From Comamonadaceae bacterium (lineage in GTDB: Bacteria > Pseudomonadota > Gammaproteobacteria > Burkholderiales > Burkholderiaceae_C), in NCBI GenBank assembly GCA_008080595.1, contig VIKI01000115.1, forward strand, positions 1 to 44,132: a stretch of DNA of 44,132 bases, written 5' to 3'. Below the pieces are notes generated by a model. The model saw only the letters and a program-made list of their open reading frames with translations, did no database searches and had not been told where the DNA came from. This document shows, one piece after another, positions 24,453 to 32,731 of this stretch (position 1 is its first letter; each line of letters begins with the position of its first letter). The position numbers were made by a program, and so were the translations under genes.

Positions 24453-25193
24453 TTGGAATCTTTGCAAAGTTTTTTCCCGTTTTTGGCGGTTCTGGCGGCT
24501 TACCTGGTGGGCTCACTGTCGTTTGCGGTGATCGTCAGCCGTGTCATGGGCTTGGACGATCCGCGCACTTTTGGCAGCAAAAACCCCGGGGCCACCAATG
24601 TGTTGCGCTCAGGCAGCAAGGCTGCTGCCATTTTGACGCTGCTGCTGGATGCCGCCAAAGGCTGGCTGCCGGTGGTGCTGGTCAAGTGGTACGGCCCGGC
24701 TTACGGTCTGGGTGATGGCACGATGGCCTTGGTGGGGCTGGCGGCTTTTCTGGGCCATGTGTTTCCGGTGTTTTTCAAGTTTGTCGGCGGCAAAGGCGTG
24801 GCCACGGCCTTGGGCGTGTTGCTGGGCTTGAGTGGCTGGCTGGGTCTGGCTACGGCGCTGGTCTGGCTGGGTGTGGCGGTGCTGTTTCGCTACTCGTCGC
24901 TGGCTTCCATCACGGCGGCGGTGATGGCTCCGGTGGTGTACGTGCTGGGTGATGGCGCGTTGTGGTTTGCCAGCAAAAGTGTCACCCTGGCCGTGGCGGT
25001 GATGGCCTTGTTTTTGCTGTACCGCCATGCCGAGAACATCAACCGCCTGATCAAGGGCACGGAGTCCAAGCTGGGCAAAAAAGCCAGCCCTGAACCCGCG
25101 GCACATGCGCCGGTGCATGGGCACAGCAAACACGGCCATCGTCATCCGCCGCATGGGGATCACAAAACAACGCAGCACAGCGAGCGCAAATGA
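24453..25193 (+). CDS. plsY: Glycerol-3-phosphate acyltransferase PlsY with His-rich tail
   Basis: A 246-residue inner-membrane enzyme that transfers acyl groups from acyl-phosphate to glycerol-3-phosphate, the first step of phospholipid synthesis. The PlsY motifs are all present: 'GSKNPGATNVLRSGSK', 'GHVFPVFFKFVGGKGVAT' and 'RHAENINRLIKGTESKLG'. I chose TTG 24453 because AGGAG lies about 7 nt upstream and the N-terminus then begins just before the first helix. The last 30 or so residues form an unusual histidine-rich tail ('HAPVHGHSKHGHRHPPHGDHK'), absent from typical PlsY. It overlaps the amidotransferase gene by ATGA. Confidence 0.93.
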   Translation: MESLQSFFPFLAVLAAYLVGSLSFAVIVSRVMGLDDPRTFGSKNPGATNVLRSGSKAAAILTLLLDAAKGWLPVVLVKWYGPAYGLGDGTMALVGLAAFLGHVFPVFFKFVGGKGVATALGVLLGLSGWLGLATALVWLGVAVLFRYSSLASITAAVMAPVVYVLGDGALWFASKSVTLAVAVMALFLLYRHAENINRLIKGTESKLGKKASPEPAAHAPVHGHSKHGHRHPPHGDHKTTQHSERK

Positions 25194-25891
25194 AACTCTG
25201 CATTCTTGACAACGATTTTCTTGACCCCGCAGTTGCGCCCATCTACACGGGCTACGGGGCCATGTCTGAGCGCCTGCTGCGCCAGGCCGGGGCCGAGGGC
25301 GAGTTTGATATTTTCAACACCGTCAAGGGCGAGTACCCGGACTCGTTTGAGGCCTATGACGCGGTGCTGCTGACCGGCAGCAAGGCCGACTCGTTTTCGC
25401 AGGAGCCCTGGGTGCTGGAGCTCAAAGAGAAGGTGCAGGCGCTGCTCAAAGTCAAGAAGAAACTGATCGGCATCTGTTTTGGCCACCAGTTGATTGCCTT
25501 GTGTATGGGAGCCAAGGTGGGCCGTGCCCCCCAAGGCTGGGGGGCTGGGCGCATGTCTTACGAGTGGACTGCGCCAGAGCTGCCCCAAGCGCAAGGTCGC
25601 GCTGAGGTGGCCTTGCTGGCCAGCCACCAGGATCAGGTGCTGGAGTTGCCCAGCGGAGCCAAACTCTTGGCTACCAGTGCTTTTTGCCCGGTGGCGGCTT
25701 TTGGGGTGGATGGGCAGGTGTTTTGTGTGCAGCCACACCCCGAGTTTGTGGAAGACTACAGCGCGTTTTTGCTCAACAAACGCCGCACCATGTTTGGTGA
25801 AGAAAAGTACCAGGCTTTCATGCAAAGCCTGGCCAAGGGTCATGACGGCCTGGCGGTGGCGCGCATGATGGTGGCGTTCATCAACGGTTGA
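25190..25891 (+). CDS. Class I glutamine amidotransferase-like protein
   Basis: A 233-residue GATase1 domain protein. The nucleophile is Cys96 in 'LIGICFGHQL', and the triad is completed by His183 and Glu185 in 'VQPHPEF'; 'LLASHQDQVLELP' is also family-typical. These proteins hydrolyse gamma-glutamyl amides or act as stand-alone GMP-synthase-like amidotransferases; the true substrate is unknown. It is translationally coupled to plsY by a four-base overlap, though a functional link is not obvious. It converges on the PNPOx-like gene. Confidence 0.88.
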   Translation: MKLCILDNDFLDPAVAPIYTGYGAMSERLLRQAGAEGEFDIFNTVKGEYPDSFEAYDAVLLTGSKADSFSQEPWVLELKEKVQALLKVKKKLIGICFGHQLIALCMGAKVGRAPQGWGAGRMSYEWTAPELPQAQGRAEVALLASHQDQVLELPSGAKLLATSAFCPVAAFGVDGQVFCVQPHPEFVEDYSAFLLNKRRTMFGEEKYQAFMQSLAKGHDGLAVARMMVAFING

Positions 25892-25897
25892 TTCGTT

Positions 25898-26389
25898 TCA
25901 CGCAGTGGGCCGTGGCCGCAGCAAGCTGGCCAAATCTTCGGCATCCAGCGGCCGTGCCGTGCCAAATCCGGCCACTTGGCGGGCTGCCGTGGGGAAGATG
26001 GCGACAAAGCTGAAATCGCCCAGATGTGTCATGGGTTCGGCTTCGGGAAAACGTGCCAGATACACCTGTTGCGCTGCCTGCCAGGCCGGGCTGTCGGGTT
26101 GCAGTTGCTGGGCCGTGGCTTGCATCGAGACCCGTGGCAAGGCATGCACCGGCTCACCAGCCATCTCGGCTTGCATCACCATCAGCGACACCGCCGGGTT
26201 TCTGAGCACATTGTGGGTGTGGTGGGCCAGCAGGCTGATGTGGATCACCAGGCAGGCCGCTTGGGGTTCAATGGCATAAGGCACCATCGACACAAAGGGC
26301 GACCCATCCTGATTCAGGCTGCCCAGACTGGCCACGCGCTGGGTGTTGAGCATGTCGCGCAGGGCGCGGGTCAGACGGGGTTCGTGCAT
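25898..26389 (-). CDS. Pyridoxamine 5'-phosphate oxidase-like FMN-binding protein
   Basis: A 163-residue split-barrel protein. 'LNTQRVASLGSLNQDGSPFVSMVPYAI' and 'HISLLAHHTHNVLRNPAVSLMV' are the standard first strands of the PNPOx-like/HugZ superfamily, which bind FMN, F420 or haem. 'FPEAEPMTHLGDFSFVAIFPTAARQVAGFG' completes the pattern. The specific role, for example haem breakdown, cannot be read from sequence. The start ATG 26389 has GGAG upstream. It is a single gene, convergent with the GATase gene. Confidence 0.85.
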   Translation of the reverse strand: MHEPRLTRALRDMLNTQRVASLGSLNQDGSPFVSMVPYAIEPQAACLVIHISLLAHHTHNVLRNPAVSLMVMQAEMAGEPVHALPRVSMQATAQQLQPDSPAWQAAQQVYLARFPEAEPMTHLGDFSFVAIFPTAARQVAGFGTARPLDAEDLASLLRPRPTA

Positions 26390-26425
26390 TGCGGGGCTCC
26401 AGTTGATCGAGCCCCGTATTTTCTG

Positions 26426-26851
26426 TCAATGATTCAACACAATGCTGGCAATGATGCCGGTCGCAATGGCCACCAGCACATAGTCAGAACCCACTTGCAC
26501 CCAATGCTGATGGCGTGGAGGTGCTGGCAGGTGATGTGTGCGGTAATCGTTGATCACATAAGTGGGGTTACGGTATTCGTGCGGAATGTAGCCGCCGCGC
26601 CTGAATTCCGGGCCGCGTGCGTTGTACTCGGCGCGGCGTTCATTCCAGCGCTCATTACGCTGGTCAAAACGTGGGTCATACCGATCACCATGACCCCAAT
26701 GGTTGCCGCGTTGCTTGTCGTGTGAGTTGGCTTTTTGGTGGGATGCTGGCCGCTCATCGTTTGAATCGTGGCGGTCATGGCCTTGTGCCAGCGCCAAGTT
26801 GCCAAAGCTCAAGCTGGCAAACATGGCCAATGCCAAGGTAGTGGATTTCAT
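26426..26851 (-). CDS. RcnB-family periplasmic protein
   Basis: A 141-residue secreted protein with signal peptide MKSTTLALAMFASLSFGNLA. A His/Asp/Arg-rich, low-complexity middle follows, then the RcnB-type C-terminus 'GYIPHEYRNPTYVINDYRTHHLPAPPRHQHWVQVGSDYVLVAIATG'. RcnB helps nickel/cobalt homeostasis in enterobacteria; the role here is inferred from family only. The start is set at ATG 26851, which has AAGGAG upstream, because a longer frame up to 27070 lacks a signal peptide. The His-rich middle fits metal binding. It is divergent from the LRR-kinase gene. Confidence 0.82.
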   Translation of the reverse strand: MKSTTLALAMFASLSFGNLALAQGHDRHDSNDERPASHQKANSHDKQRGNHWGHGDRYDPRFDQRNERWNERRAEYNARGPEFRRGGYIPHEYRNPTYVINDYRTHHLPAPPRHQHWVQVGSDYVLVAIATGIIASIVLNH

Positions 26852-27036
26852 GGAAAAACTCCTTCGAATGAATGAGCCCCGATGGTGTACGCAATATGTA
26901 TCCTTGGTGTGAAGCTCCTGCATTTTGTGCAACCAACGGTAACTGGCTGAACAGGGTGGATGGCTCATCTGCCCGGGATAATCAGCGGCCACACTGTCTC
27001 GCCCCGGTATTTCTTCCATTGATCTCGACCCACACA

Positions 27037-28341
27037 ATGCACACCCTCGAACAATTGCGCAGCGGCGCACTCATTGGCACGCGCCGCCTGAACCTGTCTT
27101 GCGGGCTGCGCAGCCTGCCGCCCGAGGTGTTTGACCTGGCCGACACGCTGGAGGTGCTTAACCTCTCGGGCAACCAGTTGCACAGCCTGCCGCATGATTT
27201 GCCACGCCTGCACCAGCTCAAGGTGATTTTTTGCTCAGACAATCCGTTTACCCATTTGCCCGAGGTGCTGGGCGATTGCGCTGCGCTGCAAGTGGTGGGC
27301 TTCAAGGCGTGTCAGATTCACACTGTGCCAGGGGCGGCCTTGCCACCTGCGCTGCGCTGGCTGATCCTGACTGACAACGCGGTGAGCCTGTTGCCGCCCG
27401 AGCTGGGCCAGCGTCCAGCCTTGCACAAACTCATGCTGGCGGGCAACCAGTTGCGTGAGTTGCCTGCGAGTTTGGCCAACGCGCAGCGGCTGGAATTGAT
27501 CCGTCTGGCGGCCAACCAATTGACACAACTGCCTGGCTGGCTGACCGAGTTGCCACGCTTGAGTTGGCTGGCATTGGCGGGCAACCCGTTGGGCTGGTCA
27601 CAGCCGACCACCCCAACCCTGCGCCAAGTGTCTTGGCCTGAGCTGCAGTTGGGACAGCCATTGGGTGAAGGGGCCTCTGGCCAGATTTACCAGGTGTTAC
27701 AAGATAGTGACCAGCCCGCGCTGGCGCTCAAATTGTTCAAAGGCGCGGTCACCAGCGATGGTTTGCCCGAGCACGAGTTGGCGGCCTGCCTGGCTGCTGG
27801 ACAGCATCCGGCCCTGTGTACACCTCACGCCGAGCTGGCCGACCACCCGCAAGACCGGCGCGGCCTGCTGTTGCCGCTGATTGACCCGGCCTACATCAAC
27901 CTGGCCGGGCCGCCCAGTCTGGAGACGTGTACGCGCGATGTCTACCCCGCAGACCTGCGCCTGGCTTGGCCCACGGTGCGGCAACTGGCACAGACCATGG
28001 CCGGAGCGGTGGCGCATTTGCACCAGCAAGGGGTGATGCATGGCGACTTGTACGCCCACAACATCCTGTGGCACCCGGCCACAGGTGAGGCGCTGCTGGG
28101 CGACTTTGGCGCAGCCACCTGCTTGCCCAGCGAGGGTGGGCAAGCGCATCAGGGCTTGTTGGCACTGGAGGTGCGGGCCTTTGGCTGCTTGCTGCAAGAG
28201 TTGTTGGAGCGCTGCCCGGCGCAAGACAGCTCAAGCTGCGCCATGGATGCCTTGACACGGCTGGCCGAATCTTGCCTTCAATCCCAGCCCAAGGCCCGCC
28301 CCAGCATGGCTGAGGTGGTGGCGCAACTGCAGACTGTTTGA
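27037..28341 (+). CDS. Leucine-rich-repeat protein with eukaryotic-type protein kinase domain
   Basis: A 434-residue cytoplasmic protein. Residues about 15-190 hold seven or so LRR units ('LEVLNLSGNQLHSLPHDLPRL', 'LHKLMLAGNQLRELPASLANA', 'LELIRLAANQLTQLPGWLTEL'). Residues about 205-434 are a Hanks-type kinase: glycine loop 'LGEGASGQIYQV' (209-220), Lys232, catalytic loop 'HGDLYAHN' (335-342) and DFG at 356-358. The loop has HGD where most kinases have HRD. No transmembrane helix is present. The substrate and the ligand bound by the LRR domain are unknown. It converges on the YeeE pair across a REP-like element. The ATG at 27037 starts just before the first LRR. Confidence 0.9.
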   Translation: MHTLEQLRSGALIGTRRLNLSCGLRSLPPEVFDLADTLEVLNLSGNQLHSLPHDLPRLHQLKVIFCSDNPFTHLPEVLGDCAALQVVGFKACQIHTVPGAALPPALRWLILTDNAVSLLPPELGQRPALHKLMLAGNQLRELPASLANAQRLELIRLAANQLTQLPGWLTELPRLSWLALAGNPLGWSQPTTPTLRQVSWPELQLGQPLGEGASGQIYQVLQDSDQPALALKLFKGAVTSDGLPEHELAACLAAGQHPALCTPHAELADHPQDRRGLLLPLIDPAYINLAGPPSLETCTRDVYPADLRLAWPTVRQLAQTMAGAVAHLHQQGVMHGDLYAHNILWHPATGEALLGDFGAATCLPSEGGQAHQGLLALEVRAFGCLLQELLERCPAQDSSSCAMDALTRLAESCLQSQPKARPSMAEVVAQLQTV

Positions 28342-28362
28342 TTCGCACGGGTGGCGGCATTT

Positions 28363-28407
28363 GTAGGAGCGGCGGAAGCCGCGATTCGCGCCTCCCAGCG
28401 CTCCTAC
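28363..28407. repeat. REP-like palindrome between convergent genes
   Basis: The arms are GTAGGAGCG (28363-28371) and CGCTCCTAC (28399-28407), with a second inner stem 'gcggcggaagccgc'. It resembles the GTAGGAGCG REP elements common in Pseudomonas and relatives. It sits between the LRR-kinase and YeeE stops, supplies the YeeE stop codon, and may act as a bidirectional terminator. Confidence 0.65.
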
Positions 28408-28829
28408 AGCTTGGCCTGCCAACCCTGCACCAGCGCCCCCAGCGCAATACCCGCCAAGGCCCACAGCAGACTCCAGTTGCCAGCTCCCAAGCCGGCAATG
28501 GCTGGGCCAGGGCACACCCCGCACAGCCCCCAGCCCAGGCCAAACAGCGCCGCGCCCACCAGCGTGTTGCGGTTCCAGGCGCTGGGGTGGGCGTGGAAAT
28601 GGTCGTCCAGCAGCGGGCGTTTGAGCAGGCGCGGGGCCAGTTGGTAGCAGAGCAGTACCACACACACTGCGCCACCCATCACCAGCATCAGGCCGAAGTC
28701 TTCGAGGTGCAAAAAGCTCAGCACCACCTCGGGCTGGATCATGGTCGACACCGACAAGCCCAAACCAAACAGGACACCCGACACCAGTGTGGCCAATCCC
28801 CTGGCCAGGTTCAAACCCGTGGCGCTCAT
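28404..28829 (-). CDS. YeeE/YedE-family membrane protein, second half
   Basis: A 141-residue protein with about four transmembrane helices. The conserved 'LVGAALFGLGWGLCGVCPGPAIAGLGAG' carries the paired cysteines of the YeeE/YedE (TsuA-like) thiosulfate/sulfur-compound transporter family. The frame extends further upstream, but ATG 28829 is the natural start and overlaps the stop of the previous gene by ATGA. The two genes act as the two halves of a two-subunit transporter. Its stop codon is contributed by the REP-like repeat. Confidence 0.85.
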   Translation of the reverse strand: MSATGLNLARGLATLVSGVLFGLGLSVSTMIQPEVVLSFLHLEDFGLMLVMGGAVCVVLLCYQLAPRLLKRPLLDDHFHAHPSAWNRNTLVGAALFGLGWGLCGVCPGPAIAGLGAGNWSLLWALAGIALGALVQGWQAKL

Positions 28830-29305
28830 GCCAGCCACCTGGCGGCCAGGTTGGCCGTCAAAAAGGCCGTGGCCATGAAGGTCAGCACCGCGTAAAGCGA
28901 GGGCAGCTGGAGTGAGCCGAGTCCACAAATCCCGTGGCCCGAAGTGCAGCCGTTGCCCAGGCGGGCCCCATAGCCGACAAAAAAGCCGCCCACCAGCAGT
29001 TGCCACGCGGGCACGCTGGTGGCAAGGGCCGCACCACCAGCAAAGCCCAGCCACCACAGCAGTGCCCCCAGAATCAGCCCGGCGGCATACACCAGCCGCC
29101 AGCCGCGCGAATCGGTGAAGCGGGCCTGCTGGAAAAAGGGCCGTTGCACCAGATACGACCAACTGCTGGAAAACACCGTGCTCATGCCGCCTATGCGCCC
29201 GGTCAGCAGAAACAGCAGGCCAGTGCCCGCGCCAATCAACAGGCCACCCAGCAGGTAATGCTGCCAGCCCAAGGGAAACAAGGAAAATGTCATCATTGAA
29301 ATCAA
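28826..29305 (-). CDS. YeeE/YedE-family membrane protein, first half
   Basis: A 159-residue protein with about four helices, including 'WQHYLLGGLLIGAGTGLLFLLTGRIGGMSTVF' and the conserved 'GARLGNGCTSGHGICGLGSLQLPSLYAV' with a Cys used for sulfur-compound passage. In the known family this part carries substrate through conserved cysteines. An in-frame ATG four codons inside (29293) is an alternative start. It is coupled to the second half by ATGA. A sulfur-import role is inferred from family; no rhodanese or repressor gene accompanies it. Confidence 0.85.
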   Translation of the reverse strand: MISMMTFSLFPLGWQHYLLGGLLIGAGTGLLFLLTGRIGGMSTVFSSSWSYLVQRPFFQQARFTDSRGWRLVYAAGLILGALLWWLGFAGGAALATSVPAWQLLVGGFFVGYGARLGNGCTSGHGICGLGSLQLPSLYAVLTFMATAFLTANLAARWLA

Positions 29306-29325
29306 AAGTGTTTAAGGTATAAATG

Positions 29326-29373
29326 TAGCTCTAGCGCTTGTAGAATAAGCGCAAACAGCTATCAAATATATAG
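29326..29373. repeat. Comamonadaceae-type short stem-loop repeat (copy 3)
   Basis: 'gctctagcgcttgtagaataagcgcaaacagct' split by a small loop and followed by 'atcaaatatatag'. It lies between the divergent YeeE and exonuclease genes, where it must overlap the promoter region. The orientation is opposite to copies 1 and 2. Confidence 0.6.
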
Positions 29374-29411
29374 TAATAAGCTTATGCCGAAAAGCGACGA
29401 TGATAGGGCTT

Positions 29412-30005
29412 ATGCACACCACCCATCACCCCACCCCTGACAAAGAAGCCATTGCCCTGCTTGCGCCTTTTGAGCGCCTGGGGCTGGAGCGCATCACCCT
29501 GGTGAGCACGCCAGCCCAGGCGCAGGCTGCTTTTGCCAGCTTGACCAAGGCCACCGCCTGGGGTTTTGACACTGAGTCCAAACCGACCTTCAAAGTCGGC
29601 GAGCTGTCCGATGGCCCGCACATCCTGCAACTGGCCACCCCTGAGCAGGCCTGGGTTTTTCAGCTGCATGACCTGGATTGCCGCGCTGTGGCGGCCGAAC
29701 TGCTGGCCATGCCCGGTATTGTCAAAGCCGGGTTTGGCCTGGCCGATGACCGCAAACGCATCATCCACAAGCTGGGCGTGGTGCCAGTGGATGTGCTTGA
29801 ACTCAACACCGTTTTCCGGGAGCGTGGTTACCGCAAAGACATGGGTGTGAAAGGCGCGGTGGCGGTGCTGTTCAACCAGCGCTTCATCAAAAGCAAAAAA
29901 GCCTCCACCAGCAATTGGGCCAACCCGAAACTGACCGAGGCTCAGCTGATCTATGCCGCCAATGATGCCTATGCGGCGATTCGGGTGTATGACGCGCTGG
30001 GGTGA
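29412..30005 (+). CDS. 3'-5' exonuclease domain protein (RNase D-like, DEDDy)
   Basis: A protein of about 197 residues with the DEDD exonuclease motifs: Exo I 'WGFDTESKP', Exo II in 'IVKAGFGLADDRKRI' and Exo III 'YAANDAYAAI' (the Y-x3-D form). It lacks the HRDC domains of full RNase D, so it is a stand-alone nuclease domain that degrades RNA or DNA ends. The start is uncertain: an ATG at 29400 adds four residues. A conserved 'TVFRERGYRKDMGVKGAVAVLF' follows Exo II. The neighbouring small acidic gene converges on it. Confidence 0.87.
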   Translation: MHTTHHPTPDKEAIALLAPFERLGLERITLVSTPAQAQAAFASLTKATAWGFDTESKPTFKVGELSDGPHILQLATPEQAWVFQLHDLDCRAVAAELLAMPGIVKAGFGLADDRKRIIHKLGVVPVDVLELNTVFRERGYRKDMGVKGAVAVLFNQRFIKSKKASTSNWANPKLTEAQLIYAANDAYAAIRVYDALG

Positions 30006-30008
30006 CTT

Positions 30009-30257
30009 TTAGTGGGTGACAAACTCGTAAATCACCTCTTCGCTATCAACCATGTCCAGAAAATCATTCAAGGTGTCTTCTTCTTCGGTGCTGGTCCAGG
30101 TTTCTTCCGGGTTGTTGGCAAACATGGGTTCGATGGCGATGTCCAGAAACTGGCCATTGGGCAGTTTGAGCACCGGTGTGCCCTCGGAGGTTTCAACCAG
30201 TTCCCAATCGTCGGGGACGGACATTTCAAGTTTCAGGGTGACGTGGAGTTGTTTCAT
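30009..30257 (-). CDS. Small acidic protein of unknown function
   Basis: An 82-residue protein (MKQLHVTLKLEMSVPDDWEL at the N-terminus) with an acidic C-terminal half ('EETWTSTEEEDTLNDFLDMVDSEEVIYEF'). The early 'LKLEMSVPDDWELV' strand pattern recurs in small uncharacterised betaproteobacterial proteins. AGGAC upstream supports the start. No signal peptide, helix-turn-helix or catalytic motif is visible, so no function is given. It converges on the exonuclease with 3 bp between the stops. Confidence 0.65.
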   Translation of the reverse strand: MKQLHVTLKLEMSVPDDWELVETSEGTPVLKLPNGQFLDIAIEPMFANNPEETWTSTEEEDTLNDFLDMVDSEEVIYEFVTH

Positions 30258-30335
30258 GGATTTGTCCTAGGGAAGTGAGGCGGGGAGATTACCTCAAATG
30301 CACCCCGGCGACCAGAGCCAGCCACATTTACTCAT

Positions 30336-31495
30336 TTACTCAGAGCGCAACGCATCCACCGGATTGAGCTGGGCGGCACGGCGGGCTGGCAACACCCCGG
30401 CCAGCAAACCGATGGCCACCGCAATCCCCTCGGCCAGCAGCACAAAGACCAGCGGTGTGTGCACTGGCAGGGCGGGCACGGCCAGATGAATCAAATCGCC
30501 GACAAGGTGACCGCTTCACCCAGGAACAGGCCCAGAATGGTGTTGCGCGGTGCGCCCAAGGCCACCAGCAGGCCGATTTCACCGGTGCGTTCACTCACCG
30601 CGATGGTCATGATGGTCACAATGCCGACACCCCCCACCAGCAGTGAAATGCTGCCCAGTGCGCCGACCGCCATGGTCAAGATGTCCAGAATGTTCGACAG
30701 CGTGCGCAGCATGTCTTCTTGCGTGGTGATGGTGAAGTCTTCACGCCCGTGGCGCAGGGTGAGGGTGCTTTTCACTGCCGCCACGATGCGCGCCGCCGGA
30801 ATGCCTTCTTCATACGCCAGGTCGATCTTCATCATGCCGTCGCGGTTGTACAAGTCCAGCGCACGGGCGGTGGGAATGTAGGCGGCATCGTCCAGGTCAA
30901 CCCCCAGAAACTGGCCTTTGGCCTCCAGCACACCAATCACCCGAAACTGTAGACTGCCGATGCGCACCCGTGCCCCCAAGGGGTTGCTGCTGCCAAACAA
31001 CTCGCTCTTGAGTTTGGAACCCAGCACCACGAAGGCGCGGGCGTTTTCCAGCGCCTCGTCGGGCAGGAACTGGCCGATCTTGACCTTGATGCTGTAGACC
31101 TTGAGCATGTCGGCCCCGACACCGTTGACTGTGGTGCGGCGCAGGCGGCCATTGGCGGCAACTTCGGTATTGCCCCAGACCATGGCGGTCATACCCGTCA
31201 CATGAGGCAAATGGACCAGCGAACGGGCATCGTCCAGGCTCAGGGGCCGCACCGAGCTGGGAATACCGGTGGGGGCCGGGCCGGAGGTTTTGACCTTGCC
31301 CGGAGAAATGCTGGCAATGTTGGTCCCAAACTGGGTGAATTCGGCCAGCACAAAGCGGTGAATACCCTCGCCAATCGAGGTCAGCAAAATGACGGACGCA
31401 ATGCCCACGGCAATGCCCAGCAGCGTCAGGAAACTGCGCAGGCGCTGCGCCGTGACGGCACGCAGGGCGAGGTGGATGGCATCAGGCAGGCGCAT
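30336..31495 (-). pseudogene. MacB-type ABC transporter permease, frame-broken near C-terminus
   Basis: The open part (30491-31495, 334 residues) has the N-terminal helix 'RSFLTLLGIAVGIASVILLTSIGEG', the MacB periplasmic core domain and the FtsX-type helices 'LGSISLLVGGVGIVTIMTIAVSERTGEIGLLVALGAP'. It ends abruptly at 'GEAVTLSAI'. The expected last helix and tail 'LPVHTPLVFVLLAEGIAVAIGLLAGVLPARRAAQLNPVDALRSE' follow in another frame, ending at TAA 30336. About 12-15 residues are lost between them. The gene is last in the export operon, so the exporter would lack one intact permease unless the other permease compensates. Confidence 0.82.
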
Positions 31496-31522
31496 GCTGG
31501 TTCGCTTGGCGGTTTGTTTGGG

Positions 31523-32731
31523 TCAACGCTTGGACAGCGCCTGCACCGGGTCGAGTTGCGCCGCCCGACGGGCCGGCAGCACGCCAAACAAAATCCCGGT
31601 CAGCAGGGCGGTGGAGAGTCCGGCCAGCACTGCCCAGTCGGGGGGATAAGCCGGAAACGTGGGGTAGAGCCAGCGAATCAGCGCCGCCGCCAGTTGCCCC
31701 AGCAGGTAGCCCATCACCGCACCAGCCAGCGACAGCATGCTGGCTTCGGTCAAAAAAATCAGCCGGATGCCGCCACCCGTGGCCCCCAGCGCCTTGAGCA
31801 GGCCAATCTCGGCGGTGCGCTGGCTGACTGACACCAGCATCACATTCATCACCAGAATACCGGCCACCGCCAGGCTGATGGCGGCAATACCGGCCACGCC
31901 CAGGGTTAATGCCCCCAGCAGGCGGTCAAAGGTGGCCAGCACGGCATCTTGGGTGATCACGGTTACGTCTTGCTCACCTTCGTGGCGCAATTTGATGATC
32001 TCGGTCACTTGGGTTTTGGCAGCTTCAATCGACTCCCTGCCATGGGCTTCCACCAAAATGCGAAACAAGGTGTTGCTGTTGAACATGGCTTGCGCCAGTG
32101 ACACCGGCACAAACACCAGTTCGTCGGTGTTCAGGCTCAGACCCTGGCCGCTGGGGGCCAGCACCCCCACAATGCGAAACCGTCGGTCACCCAGTCGCAC
32201 CAATTGGCCCAGAGCCGGGGCGCTGCCAAACAGTTCGTCGCGCACCTTGGCCCCAATCACCGCTTCACTGGCCCCCCGATGCCAGTCCCCTGCGGCCAGA
32301 AAGCGCCCTTGCGCCATGGCCATCTGGCGCACCTCGATGTACTCGGCAACTGTTCCTGCCACCATCACCTCGCGTAATTTGCCCCCGACACTGATCTCAG
32401 AGGTGCCCACCGTCAGCGGGGCCAGGCGGCGCACGGCGCTGGCGCGTTGCAGGGCTAGCGCATCGTCAATGCTCAGGTCACGCGGGGTGCTGGTGATGGC
32501 ATTGCCGGGGTTGAAGCCGCCGGTTTGGGAGCGTCCGGGCAACACAATCACCAGGTTGCTGCCCAGGCTGGAGAACTCGCTCATCACATAGCGCCGCGCA
32601 CCGTCACCCAGCGCGGTGAGCACCACCACGGCGGCCACACCAATCGACATGGCCAGCACCAGCAAGGCGGCACGCAGCGGGTTGCCGGTGGCCGCCTCAC
32701 GGGCAAAACGAATCAGGTCGGTGCTGCGCAT
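31523..32731 (-). CDS. MacB-type ABC transporter permease (intact)
   Basis: A 402-residue FtsX/MacB permease: N-terminal helix 'LRAALLVLAMSIGVAAVVVLTALGDG', the MacB periplasmic core ('PGRSQTGGFNPGNAITSTPRDLSIDDALALQ'), then three C-terminal helices and the conserved 'VSQRTAEIGLLKALGATGGGIRLIFLTEA...GVLPARRAAQLDPVQALSKR'. With the ATPase and the adaptor it forms a tripartite exporter of drugs, peptides or lipoproteins. It overlaps the ATPase gene by 19 bp at the start, and is followed by the second, broken permease after a 27-bp gap. Confidence 0.9.
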   Translation of the reverse strand: MRSTDLIRFAREAATGNPLRAALLVLAMSIGVAAVVVLTALGDGARRYVMSEFSSLGSNLVIVLPGRSQTGGFNPGNAITSTPRDLSIDDALALQRASAVRRLAPLTVGTSEISVGGKLREVMVAGTVAEYIEVRQMAMAQGRFLAAGDWHRGASEAVIGAKVRDELFGSAPALGQLVRLGDRRFRIVGVLAPSGQGLSLNTDELVFVPVSLAQAMFNSNTLFRILVEAHGRESIEAAKTQVTEIIKLRHEGEQDVTVITQDAVLATFDRLLGALTLGVAGIAAISLAVAGILVMNVMLVSVSQRTAEIGLLKALGATGGGIRLIFLTEASMLSLAGAVMGYLLGQLAAALIRWLYPTFPAYPPDWAVLAGLSTALLTGILFGVLPARRAAQLDPVQALSKR

